Assembly: GCF_016806125.1 (NCBI RefSeq)
Contig: NZ_CP047166.1
Span: 1,860,001-1,924,000, forward strand
Source: Ponticoccus alexandrii
GTDB taxonomy: Bacteria; Pseudomonadota; Alphaproteobacteria; Rhodobacterales; Rhodobacteraceae
Reading direction: 5' to 3'
DNA length: 64,000 nt
The position numbers were made by a program, and so were the translations under genes. Every line of letters starts with the position of its first letter. Position 1 is the stretch's first letter. Positions 20,495 to 29,859 of the stretch are shown here, one piece after another. The notes below the pieces were generated by a model that did no database searches, had not been told where the DNA came from, and saw nothing but the letters and a program-made list of their open reading frames with translations.

Positions 20495-21466
20495 ATGAAG
20501 AATGTACTGCTTGCCGCAACTGCCATTGCGTTGTTCGTTCCGTCAACCGCTTCGGCCGGATGGGATCCCATCAAGGACATCAAGAAACTTGGCCGGAAGA
20601 TCGACAAAGAGATCACGCAACCGATCCGCCGCGCAGTCGGCGATGTGGCTGAAGGCGCGGTCGATGTTGTCGAAGGCACCGGCAAAGTCGCTGGCGCCGT
20701 GACCGGCGTTTCGATTGTTGCTGATCTGGTTTAGGGTGACAGCCTTGAAGAGGCGTTGAACGAGAACCTGCACGACCTTCGCGAAGGTCCGGTGCGGACC
20801 ATCGATGGCATCGTCAAGGGCAATCAGGCAATGCTCGGCGCTCCTGTCGACGTTGTGGACGGTACGGTTGGCGACTTCGCTGGTGATATGGTTGGTGTCC
20901 TTGTTCTGCCGACGGCCGTAATGAATGCCACTGCCAGCGCCGCAACTCACTACGCTGATGACGTCCTGCAAGGTGGTGATGCCGGTGAGATCCGCGGTTT
21001 GCCGCTTGCCGCAGCCATTCGTCAGGCACACGCCTACTACGGTGGGAAAACAAAGCCTCTGCCGGACGATGTGAAGACTCTCCTCGCATCAACTGGCGTC
21101 ATTCCGCCAAGCGTTCTCGATCGCGCCCGCTATGTCGTCGACAACGATGGGAGCACCGTTGCATCCATCATCAATGACCTGACCCTGAAGTTCGGCAGTA
21201 AGACCGATGTTAACCATGCGGTCACGATCGACGACATCATTGTCTTCGCGAAAGAGCCGCGTCGCCTCGAAGACATCGGCTTCTGGGCTCACGAAATCCA
21301 CCACGTCGCACAATACAAACAGCTTGGCATCGAAGGCTTTGCTGCGGATTTCACGGTTCGCTGGGAAGCCATGGAAGCGGACGCCGGCAACGTTGCGGTT
21401 CAGGTGGTCGAGAAGATCTCCGCTTTCCTAATCGCGGCAGGCATTTCGATTAAGTCCGCATCGTAA
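20495..21466 (+). pseudogene. Secreted HExxH (DUF4157-like) protein, interrupted by an in-frame TAG
   Basis: ATG at 20495 follows GAGGGTGAAAAG. The start MKNVLLAATAIALFVPSTAS then AGWDP is a clear signal peptide. The frame meets TAG at 20732-20734 after GVSIVADLV, then continues in the same frame (GDSLEEALNENLHDLREG) to TAA at 21464. The C-terminal part has GFWAHEIHHVAQYKQLGIEG, an HExxH zinc motif in a DUF4157-like setting. In total about 323 residues if the stop is read through. The N-terminal half has repeated (D)VVEGTGKVAG / DVVDGTVGDFAG segments, on both sides of the stop. Either a CAG-to-TAG nonsense mutation or readthrough would explain it. Substrate is unknown. Confidence 0.7.
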
Positions 21467-21476
21467 GAAATCGGAA

Positions 21477-21502
21477 ATGCCCTGCCGTATTCGGCAGGGC
21501 AT
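21477..21502 (+). terminator. Hairpin terminator after the HExxH-protein gene
   Basis: A perfect 11-bp stem (21477-21487 with 21492-21502, ATGCCCTGCCG) around a TATT loop lies 10 bases after the stop codon. There is no following T-run, so Rho-independent action is likely but not certain. The remaining stretch to 21807 shows no gene. Confidence 0.65.
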
Positions 21503-21807
21503 GCTCAAACGGCAGACCGGCAGAAGCTGGCTTTCAGCTGCGAATGGCGAACGGCATGAAAGTCCCGCCCAGCGGACCACGGCCTGCCTAACCGTGCTGC
21601 ACGGCGCTTTGCATGACCGGTTCGGGGAAGCTGCGCCGCGGCGTTGGTGATCTTGTGAACGACCGGTGAGGGCCGGGAGCGACGGTCGCCGCTGCCTGCC
21701 AAGCCACGACCCGCTGCGTCGCCGCATGACCGCTCAGAGCCCTTGCCGGTCATTGGCGAAGATGCGCGTTGGGACTATCGTCGTTTGAAAATGCGTAAGG
21801 AAACACG

Positions 21808-22314
21808 ATGGGCGTGCCTGCATCGAAAACAGAGCTTCTGGATGTAATTTCAAAGACTTTCGGTAAGCTGATAGCTGACCTAGAGCGTGTTCCGCCAGAG
21901 CTTGCGCGCACGGCCTCTATGGAAGGCCATGCCGCTGGAACGATGATGAGCCCCGCCGATTTGGTGGCCTACCTGCTTGGTTGGAATGAGCTCGTGTTGC
22001 GGTGGTTGGAGCGGGATGACCGTGGTGAGGTCGTGGAGTTTCCGGAAACGGGCTTCAGGTGGAACCAACTCGGCTTGCTGGCCCAGAAGTTCTATGCTGA
22101 TTATCAGCACCTTGATTGGCCGGAGCTTCTGATCCGCCTTGCTGAAGCCAATCGCAGACTGGTTGAAACCATTTCATCCCGAACGAATGACGAGATTTAT
22201 GGCGTTCCTTGGTATGGCAAATGGACGAAGGGGCGGATGATCCAGTTCAACACCTCGTCCCCCTATGCGAATGCGCGCGGGCGTATCCGGAAATGGTTAA
22301 AGGCCGTCAGCTAG
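21808..22314 (+). CDS. ClbS/DfsB-family four-helix protein (DUF1706)
   Basis: A 168-residue cytoplasmic protein. It reads MGVPASKTELLDVISKTFGK, SPADLVAYLLGWNELVLRWL, then LIRLAEANRRLVETISSRTN and WTKGRMIQFNTSSPYANARGRIRKWLK, the pattern of the ClbS/DfsB family (four-helix bundle, related to DinB-like folds). ClbS itself protects against the genotoxin colibactin; most relatives have no known role. It is the last gene before the tRNA-Gly end of the island, so it may be accessory cargo. Confidence 0.82.
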   Translation: MGVPASKTELLDVISKTFGKLIADLERVPPELARTASMEGHAAGTMMSPADLVAYLLGWNELVLRWLERDDRGEVVEFPETGFRWNQLGLLAQKFYADYQHLDWPELLIRLAEANRRLVETISSRTNDEIYGVPWYGKWTKGRMIQFNTSSPYANARGRIRKWLKAVS

Positions 22315-22654
22315 GCGAAAGGCAGCTTCTTCCCCATTGCGGACCTGGCGGGCCTGGACGATGCTGCGCGGTGCCATGAAGGTCCGGTATGGGGAAGCCG
22401 CGCTGTGGCAACGTTGAGCCCGGCCAAGGTCGGCTCAGGGCCGAGCCTATCTGATGTCGCACTTCGCACAATTTTCGGCATCGCGCGGCTTGGCACCAGC
22501 AGTACAAGGAATCGTGTTCCATCTCGGCGCGGCAATCGGGGCAATGTCTCGGCATATCTCAAAACGCAAAAGGCAAAGGTGTCCCACGGGTGCATCTGGC
22601 GTGGGACACAATTAGCCCTAAAGGCTTGGCACGTATGGGTAATATTCTGAGGAA
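22315..22654. other. 340-base right margin of the island
   Basis: No convincing gene. A short minus-strand frame (about 22555-22490) starts MPRHCPDCRAEMEHDSLYC and looks zinc-ribbon-like, but it loses sense after about 25 residues. A perfect 10-bp inverted repeat (22579-22588 and 22600-22609, GTGTCCCACG) lies 46 bases from the putative attR and could be a recombinase or terminator site. Confidence 0.4.
22579..22609. repeat. Perfect 10-bp inverted repeat next to putative attR
   Basis: Arms GTGTCCCACG (22579-22588) and CGTGGGACAC (22600-22609) enclose an 11-base loop and are followed by AATT. It lies just inside the right end of the island. It could be a terminator of a lost integrase gene or an arm-type site; the sequence does not decide. 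Confidence 0.5.
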
Positions 22655-22728
22655 TGGAGCGGGTGAAGGGAATCGAACCCTCGTCGTTAGCTTGGGAAGC
22701 TACTGCTCTACCATTGAGCTACACCCGC
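22655..22728 (-). tRNA. tRNA-Gly(CCC)
   Basis: On the minus strand the gene starts GCGGGTGTAGCTCAATGG and ends with acceptor CACCCGC, discriminator T and an encoded CCA. The anticodon loop TTCCCAA gives anticodon CCC (plus-strand GGG at 22694-22696), closely like E. coli glyU. The D-arm GCTCAATGGTAGAGC and T-arm AGGGTTCGATTCCCT are both intact. Its 3' terminal 17 bases are repeated at 5840-5856, which marks it as the likely integration target of the island. Confidence 0.93.
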
Positions 22729-23234
22729 CGCGCTGTTCTGATAGCACCAAGCAGAGCATTTCTACAAGGCTCTTCGTTGCCGGGGCGAAGAGGTCTTCAT
22801 GCCCAAATAAGAGTTAGGAATTCACGCAGTGAATTCAGATGATTGTGAGTAGTTAGCGCCCTCTGCGCGCCCCTCCCGCCAAAGAGGGGAACCGGCAACG
22901 CGGCGCTCAGGCGGCGCGCTCCGCTCACTCCGTGGCGGCCAGCATTCTTCAAGCCGCTCGACCGTGCGGAAGGCCGGACCAAGAGCGGGTTGGCAGCCGA
23001 GCGGATCGTTCCGGCAGAGACATGCGGGCGCTCAGGGTGTGTTCGGATCGGCGCGATGACTCGCGCCTGTGCCGCGCTGCGCCTGAACATCCGGTAACGA
23101 AACCTTCACAACTGCGGGCTTACCCTGAAGATCCGGGCCGATGGCTTCTGACCGGGAAGGTGCCGTCGGTGCCGTGGGCGGCCCTATGGACAAAGGGGAG
23201 TGCGTCATGGCGTCAGGGGCCGCTGTGGCCCCGT
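22729..23234. other. 506-base stretch without a gene
   Basis: This contains the expected tRNA-Gly promoter side and the 3' side of the CMD gene. A perfect inverted repeat GAATTCAC-GCA-GTGAATTC lies at 22818-22836. No convincing ORF, RNA or IS end is seen on either strand. Confidence 0.5.
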
Positions 23235-23792
23235 TCAGGGCGGCGGGTCCGCGTCCAGTTCCCGGGCGATGTCGTCGTCCAGTGGAGTGCGGTAGGTCAT
23301 CAGGAGGTAGCCGAGAACCGAGTAGAAGCCGACCGTGGCGATCAGGTCGATGACGGCGGAGCGGCCAAGGGCGCCAGCCAACTCTGCCTCCTGTGCCGGT
23401 GACAGGCAACGCGCGTCCAGAAGGGCATCGACGGCGCGGACGAGTAGCCCGTCTTCATCCGTGGCCCCATCCGCGCCAACCGGCATGTCCCGGATCGCGG
23501 CGATGCGGTCGTCGGACATGCCCAGCTTGCGCGCCCGGCTGACGTGCTGCTGCCATTCGTAGGAGGACCCCAGCCGGACCCCGGTGCGCAGGATCACCAC
23601 CTCGGAGCGGATCGGGCCAAGGGCGCTGTCCTTTACCACGTGCTGGCGCAGAGGCGCCCAGGCACGCAACAGCGCCGGGTGGTGGGCCATGGTGCGATAG
23701 ACGTTCAGCTGTCCGGCGAACCCGTCGCGCAGGGCGGCGATCTCTTCGGGCCAGTCGGCGTCTGACAGGGGCGGGCAAGGGCTGTCGGTCAC
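23235..23792 (-). CDS. Carboxymuconolactone decarboxylase (CMD)-fold protein
   Basis: A 185-residue helical protein. RSEVVILRTGVRLGSSYEWQ then QHVSRARKLGMSDDRIAAIR is the CMD/AhpD-like core; the usual CxxC redox pair is not present, so it is closer to the gamma-carboxymuconolactone decarboxylase-like enzymes of unknown substrate. GTG at 23792 lies one base after the stop of the nitrilase gene and fits better than ATG at 23825, which would overlap that gene by 32 bases. It is the last gene of the minus-strand transport and catabolism operon. Confidence 0.8.
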   Translation of the reverse strand: MTDSPCPPLSDADWPEEIAALRDGFAGQLNVYRTMAHHPALLRAWAPLRQHVVKDSALGPIRSEVVILRTGVRLGSSYEWQQHVSRARKLGMSDDRIAAIRDMPVGADGATDEDGLLVRAVDALLDARCLSPAQEAELAGALGRSAVIDLIATVGFYSVLGYLLMTYRTPLDDDIARELDADPPP

Positions 23793-23793
23793 G

Positions 23794-24666
23794 TCAGGCC
23801 TTCCCGGGGTCGAGGATGCGGGCATAGAGGTCGGGGCGGCGGTCGGCCCAGATCCCGGTGAAGCTGCGGTAGCGGGTCACCTCGGCGAGATCGAGAGAGA
23901 CGCGCAGCACCGCCTCGCGGTCATGATCCAGACGGCCCAGCACGCGACCGTCGGGCCCAAGGGCACAGGAGCGGCCGAAGAAGCGCTGGTCGCCCTGCAC
24001 ACCGACGCGGTTGCAGGACAGGAAGAAGACACCGTTCTCGACCGCGCGGGTATAAGCGCGATGCACGAAGAGGTCTTCGTCCGCCACCGGGGCACCATCG
24101 GCGCCGAAGGATGCCCAGGCCGAGGTGACGATTTCGGCCCCCTGCGCGGCAAGGGCGCGTGTCACCTCGGGAAAGCGGATATCGTAGCAGATCTGCATCC
24201 CCAGCCGGGTGCCAAGCGCCGGAAAGACCGGCAGGGTGTCACCGGGGGTGAAGTAGAGTTTCTCGGTCTGCCATTGATGCGTCTTCACGTAATGGCCCAC
24301 GACCCCCTCGGGCGTGATCAGGGCAGAGGCGTTGTAGATCACCCCTGCCAGCCGTGCGTCGCGCAGCCCGAGGCCCGCGACAAGGGTCACGTTCAGCTCG
24401 GCGGCCAGCGCGGCCAGCATGGCAATCTCCTTGCCCCCGGGATCGGCGCAGGCGGCGCAGAGCGCTTCGCCGTAGTGCGGCACCTCTGACACGACGGCGC
24501 CGCCGGGCACCAGCGGTTCGACATAGCCGGTGTTGGACAGCTCGGGGAAGAGGATCAGGTCGGCGCCCGCCGCCGCCTCGGCGCGGATGAATTCGGCCAT
24601 GCGGGCGAAGTTGCGCGCAGGGTCAAGCGGGGCGACGTCGAACTGGACAAGATGGGCGGCTATCAT
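23794..24666 (-). CDS. Nitrilase-superfamily carbon-nitrogen hydrolase
   Basis: A 290-residue amidase-type enzyme. The catalytic triad is visible: Glu42 in LFPELSNTGY, Lys128 in YVKTHQWQTEK and Cys160 in MQICYDIRFPE. Such enzymes cleave non-peptide C-N bonds in amides, carbamoyl compounds or nitriles. Its ATG overlaps the upstream ABC ATPase gene by 4 bases (ATGA), so it is translated with the transporter. With the M81 peptidase and aminotransferase upstream it suggests breakdown of an imported amide or peptide-like compound (inference). Confidence 0.88.
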   Translation of the reverse strand: MIAAHLVQFDVAPLDPARNFARMAEFIRAEAAAGADLILFPELSNTGYVEPLVPGGAVVSEVPHYGEALCAACADPGGKEIAMLAALAAELNVTLVAGLGLRDARLAGVIYNASALITPEGVVGHYVKTHQWQTEKLYFTPGDTLPVFPALGTRLGMQICYDIRFPEVTRALAAQGAEIVTSAWASFGADGAPVADEDLFVHRAYTRAVENGVFFLSCNRVGVQGDQRFFGRSCALGPDGRVLGRLDHDREAVLRVSLDLAEVTRYRSFTGIWADRRPDLYARILDPGKA

Positions 24667-26333
24667 GCGGGCTCCGTTATGCGGCGGCCATTGGCGAAAT
24701 CCCAGTCGCGACCGGGGGCGGCCTCCAGCAGGGCGCGCGTATAGTCGTGCTGCGGGTTGGCCAGAACCTGCCCCGCCGTGCCGAATTCCACAACCTCGCC
24801 GCGCCGCATCACCATCACGTCGTCGCAGATCTGCGCCGCGACCCGCAGGTCATGGGTGATGAAGAGGATGGCAAGGTTGCGCTTGGCCTGCACCTCGGCC
24901 AGCAGGTCCAGCACCTGCGCCTGAACCGAGACGTCCAGCGCCGAGACCGCCTCGTCCGCGACGATCACGTCGGGCGACATCATCAGGGCGCGGGCGATGG
25001 CAATGCGCTGGCGCTGCCCGCCCGAGAACTGGTGCGGGTAGCGGCTGAGCGCATCGCCGGGCAGGCCGACCACCTCCAGCAGTTCAGCCGCGCGCGCCAG
25101 CGCCTCGGCGCGCGGCTCGCCCGCGTTCAGCGCGCCCTCGATCAGGCTGTCGCCGGTGGTCAGCCGCGGGTTGAGCGATCGGTTCGGATCCTGAAAGATC
25201 ATCTGCACCGCGCGCCGGGCCGGGGCCAGGGCCTTCTGGCCCTCCAGAGGGGCGATGTCATGGCCGTTGACCAGGATCGCGCCCGAGCTGGGATCCTCCA
25301 GCCGCAGCACGCAGCGGGCGACGGTGGATTTGCCGGACCCGCTTTCGCCGACGATGCCAAGGGTGCGGCCCCGGTCGAGGCGGAAGCTGACGTCGCGCAC
25401 CGCCTGCACCCGGTGGCCGGGGCGGCGCATCATCTTGCTGAGGAACGAGCGGAACTCGAAGACCTTGTTGACACCGACCAGCTCCAGCGCATGGTCCGGG
25501 GCCGGTTGCACCCGCGCGGCGCGGGGTGTCAGGGCGGGCACGGCGGCCAGAAGGTCGCGGGTGTACTGCGCCTTCGGCTGGCTCAGGACCTGCTCTGTCG
25601 TGCCGGTTTCCACAACTTCGCCGTGGCGCATGACGCAGACCCGGTCAGCGATATCCACCACGACGCCCATGTCATGCGTGATGAAGAGGACAGCCGTGTT
25701 CATTTCGTCCTGCAGATTGCGGATCAGCTCTAGAATCTGCTTCTGGGTGGTCACGTCCAGCGCGGTGGTCGGTTCGTCCGCGATCAGTAGCTTGGGTTTC
25801 AGGGCCAGCGCCATGGCGATCATCACGCGCTGGCGCTGCCCGCCCGAAAGCTGGTGCGGATAGCTGTCATAGATGCGCGGCGGGTCGGGTAGGTGGACGC
25901 TTTCGAAGGCGGCGATGGCTGCGGCCCTGCGCTCGGGTCCGCGCATCCGGGTGTGGGTCCTGTAGATCTCGTCCATCTGCAAGCCGATGGACAGGACGGG
26001 GTTCAGCGCCGTCATGGGTTCCTGAAAGATCATCGCCATCTCGGCCCCGCGCAGGGCCTTGGTCCGGGCCGGGGTCGCGGTGATGATGTCCTCGCCGTTC
26101 AGCGCGGCGCGCCCTGCCGTCACCTGCAACTCGCTGCGCGGCAGCAGGTCCATGGCGACCAGCGAGGTGACGGATTTGCCCGAACCGCTTTCGCCCACGA
26201 GGCAGAGCGTTTCACCCGGGGCGATGTCGAAGGAGAGGCCCTTCAGGATCTCGGCAGGGCGGCGGCCCATGGTGGCGACGCGCAGGTCGCGGACCGACAG
26301 GACGGGTTGGCCGGATTGGGAAGTGCTCATCAC
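24663..26333 (-). CDS. Peptide-type ABC transporter, fused double ATP-binding protein (DppDF/GsiA-like)
   Basis: A 556-residue protein with two complete ATPase domains. Domain 1 has [20 protein letters not shown] and [12 protein letters not shown]; domain 2 has [20 protein letters not shown] and [12 protein letters not shown], and each carries the C-terminal oligopeptide-transporter segment (for example [11 protein letters not shown]). It powers the two permeases encoded just upstream at the inner membrane. It overlaps both neighbours by 4 bases, a tightly coupled operon. Confidence 0.93.
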   Translation of the reverse strand: MMSTSQSGQPVLSVRDLRVATMGRRPAEILKGLSFDIAPGETLCLVGESGSGKSVTSLVAMDLLPRSELQVTAGRAALNGEDIITATPARTKALRGAEMAMIFQEPMTALNPVLSIGLQMDEIYRTHTRMRGPERRAAAIAAFESVHLPDPPRIYDSYPHQLSGGQRQRVMIAMALALKPKLLIADEPTTALDVTTQKQILELIRNLQDEMNTAVLFITHDMGVVVDIADRVCVMRHGEVVETGTTEQVLSQPKAQYTRDLLAAVPALTPRAARVQPAPDHALELVGVNKVFEFRSFLSKMMRRPGHRVQAVRDVSFRLDRGRTLGIVGESGSGKSTVARCVLRLEDPSSGAILVNGHDIAPLEGQKALAPARRAVQMIFQDPNRSLNPRLTTGDSLIEGALNAGEPRAEALARAAELLEVVGLPGDALSRYPHQFSGGQRQRIAIARALMMSPDVIVADEAVSALDVSVQAQVLDLLAEVQAKRNLAILFITHDLRVAAQICDDVMVMRRGEVVEFGTAGQVLANPQHDYTRALLEAAPGRDWDFANGRRITEPA

Positions 26334-27189
26334 GAACGGCCTTTCATCTTGGGGTCCAGCCGGTCACGCAGGGCGTCGCCCAGCAGGTTGATCGACAGGA
26401 TGCACAGCGACAGGACGATGGCGGGCCAGTAGACCAGCCAGGGGTTCAGCGCGAAGTAAAGGCGCCCCTCGGCCATGATATTGCCCCAGGTCGGGGTCTC
26501 GGTGCCGATGCCGACGCCTAGAAAGGACAGGGCGGCCTCGGTCAGGATGGCGGAGGCGTAGATATAGGTGCCCTGCACGATCAGCGGCGCAACGGTCGAG
26601 GGCAGCAGGTGGCGCCAGATCATCCGCATTGGCGGGGTGCCCAGAAGGACGGCGGCCTCGACGAAGGTTTCCGACCGGGTGGCCAGCACGCGCGAGCGCA
26701 CCAGCCGCACCACCTGCGGGATCTCGGGCAGCATGATGGCGATGATCACGGTGGTCAGCCCGGCATCGGTCAGGGCGACGATGGCGATGGCCAGCAGGAT
26801 GCCCGGGATCGCCATCAGCCCGTCCATGGCGCGCATCAGCACGGCGTCGAGCCCGCGGAACCAGCCCGCCAGCAGCCCCAGCGGAAGACCGATGAAAATG
26901 GCCCCGACGGCGACACCCGCGCCGACCATCAGCGACACGCGCGCGCCGTAGATCACGCGGGAGTAAAGGTCCCGCCCGAAGCTGTCGGTGCCCATCCAGT
27001 AGGTGCCGTCCGCGGGCTTCAGCCGCATCATGGCGTTCAGCTCTGTCGGGGCGAAGTTGGCGAGACGCGGCGCAAAAAGCGCCATGGCGACGATCGCCAG
27101 CAGCACCGCCAGCGCCAGCAGGGTGGTCCAGTGCGGCGGCGTTTCCAGAAGCCGCTTGCGCAATGCGGCGGAGGCGCTTGGGGTCTGGC

Positions 27190-27193
<4 letters not shown>
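26330..27193 (-). CDS. Peptide-type ABC transporter permease (DppC-like)
   Basis: A 287-residue membrane protein with about six helices and the BPD_transp_1 domain. An N-terminal OppC-like segment (LLALAVLLAIVAMALFAPRL) is followed by MGTDSFGRDLYSRVIYGARVS, the usual DppC motif, and the EAA loop FVEAAVLLGTPPMRMIWRHL. It forms the channel with the DppB-like protein. Overlap of 4 bases with both neighbours. Confidence 0.93.
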
Positions 27194-28134
<941 letters not shown>

Positions 28135-28195
28135 CGTGGCCTCCGGGGCAAGGGGCGGCGCCGGGGCGCGCGCAGGGGGCGAAGGAATGGAAAAG

Positions 28196-28226
28196 GGGCG
28201 GGCGGCTCTGAAAAAGCCGCCCGCCC
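28196..28226 (-). terminator. Strong intra-operon hairpin after the substrate-binding protein gene
   Basis: A perfect 11-bp G/C stem (GGGCGGGCGGC with GCCGCCCGCCC) around a 9-base loop lies 17 bases after the stop of the binding-protein gene and about 60 before the permease gene. It lacks a T-run of more than four, so it probably attenuates transcription or protects the upstream mRNA, making more binding protein than permease (inference from known ABC operons). Confidence 0.65.
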
Positions 28227-28242
28227 GGTTGGAAAGCGCAGG

Positions 28243-29823
28243 TTACTTGGCGACGCCCCAGAACAGGGTGATCGGGCCGGACTGGATGTCCTTCAGCTCG
28301 GTCCGCCAGGCGGCGACGGATTTGAACTCACCCGCGTTGAAATAGAAGCTGTCGTCCCAGGCGATCTGCTGGGCCTCTTCGGCGATCACTTTCTGCTCGT
28401 CGAGGGTGCCGGCGGTCAGGTAGTCGGCGCGCAGCTCTTCCATGCGGGCATTGACGGGCCAGCCGGCCCATGTGTCGTCATCGCCCGACCCGTTGATCAG
28501 CGAATGCACCAGCGGGTTCCAGATGCCCGCGACGCCCCAGTAGGTGAAGAAGAAGTTCCAACCGCCCTCGCTGACCGGCTGCCAGCCGTTCTTGCGCGAT
28601 TGCAGGGTCGACCAGTCCATCGAGGCAACGTCGACGGTAAAGCCCGCCTCGCGCATCCGCTCTGCGGCGACGATGGGCTGGGTGGTCAGCACGGTCAGGT
28701 CGGTGGGCTGCATCATCAGCACCGGCGTGCCGTCATAGTCGGAGGCCGCCAGCAGTTCCTGCGCCTTGGCCATCCGCTCGTCCGCCGAGCCTTCAAGGTA
28801 TTCCGCGCCCGCGTCAGAGGCCAGCGGCACCTCGCAGCCGTAGATCGAGGCGCAGAGCTGGTAGTATTCGGCATTGCCGATCGCGGTCTGCATCAGGGTT
28901 TCCTGATCCAGCGCGAACATCGCCGCCTTGCGGATCTGCGGATCGTCGAAGGGCGGCAGGCGATGGTTGAAGCGGCCCGTCACCTGCGCGCCCAGCGGGT
29001 TCAGGATGCCGGTTTCAACCTCGTCGTTCATGGCCAGTAGCGGCAGCAGGTCGATGGTGACCTGTTCGATCAGGTCCACGTCGCCCGACTGGATCGCGTT
29101 GATCGAGGTCTGCATGTCGGGCATCGCCTGCCAGACCACGCGGTCCACGTTGACCACCTTGGCGCCCGCGGTCCAGCTGGCGGGCTCTTCGCGCGGCACG
29201 TAGTCCTCGTTCTTCACATAGACCGCCTGATCGCCGGGGCGGTAGGCCTCGGCGACGAACTTGAACGGGCCCGAACCGATGATCTCGGGGATCTGTTCGC
29301 CCACCGGCGTGTCGGCGAGGCGCTTTGGCATCATGAAGGCGGGGATGGGCGAGGGTTTCGCCAGCAGTTCCAGCACCGGGCCGAAGGGCGATTTCATCGA
29401 GATGACCAGCTCTTTGTCCGAGGTGGCCTCGATGCTGTCGACGAACTCCATCATCGTCTTGGCGGACCCGTCGCTTTGCGACCAGCGCATCAGCGAGGCG
29501 ACGCAGTCCTCGGCGGTGACCGGGGTGCCGTCGTGCCACATCAGCCCATCGCGCAGGGTCAGGGTGTAGGTCAGCATGTCGTCCGAGACGGTGTAATCGG
29601 CCATCTGCGGCTGCGGCTGATAGCTTTCGTCCATGCCCAGCAGGGTCTCGAAGACCATGAAACCGTGGGTGCGGACGATCTGCGCGGTGCTGAGGTGCGG
29701 GTCGAGCGAGCGCAGCGGCGCCTGCATGACTGCGGTCAGGGTGGTTTCGGCAAAGGCGGGCAGGGCCACGCTGCCTGCCAGAATGGCGGCCATGCCGAGG
29801 GTCTTCAGTGAGTGGAAGGTCAT
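28243..29823 (-). CDS. Periplasmic substrate-binding protein, peptide/nickel family 5
   Basis: A 526-residue protein with signal peptide MTFHSLKTLGMAAILAGSVA then LPAFA. The SBP_bac_5 features are LRSLDPHLSTAQIVRTHGFM, YTLTLRDGLMWHDGTPVTAEDC and GPFKFVAEAYRPGD. It captures the substrate for the DppBC/DppDF-like transporter encoded downstream. Substrate cannot be predicted from the family; the linked M81 peptidases and aminotransferase suggest a peptide or amino-acid-like compound. Confidence 0.92.
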   Translation of the reverse strand: MTFHSLKTLGMAAILAGSVALPAFAETTLTAVMQAPLRSLDPHLSTAQIVRTHGFMVFETLLGMDESYQPQPQMADYTVSDDMLTYTLTLRDGLMWHDGTPVTAEDCVASLMRWSQSDGSAKTMMEFVDSIEATSDKELVISMKSPFGPVLELLAKPSPIPAFMMPKRLADTPVGEQIPEIIGSGPFKFVAEAYRPGDQAVYVKNEDYVPREEPASWTAGAKVVNVDRVVWQAMPDMQTSINAIQSGDVDLIEQVTIDLLPLLAMNDEVETGILNPLGAQVTGRFNHRLPPFDDPQIRKAAMFALDQETLMQTAIGNAEYYQLCASIYGCEVPLASDAGAEYLEGSADERMAKAQELLAASDYDGTPVLMMQPTDLTVLTTQPIVAAERMREAGFTVDVASMDWSTLQSRKNGWQPVSEGGWNFFFTYWGVAGIWNPLVHSLINGSGDDDTWAGWPVNARMEELRADYLTAGTLDEQKVIAEEAQQIAWDDSFYFNAGEFKSVAAWRTELKDIQSGPITLFWGVAK

Positions 29824-29859
29824 TGTGGTTCTCCGTGTTGGTGGGTCAGTTTCTTGTTG

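Noticed and set aside
5857-22654. Integrase gene for the tRNA-Gly island
   Set aside because: No tyrosine or serine recombinase motif occurs between the two repeats; the only integrase remnant (35.9-36.7 kb) is outside.
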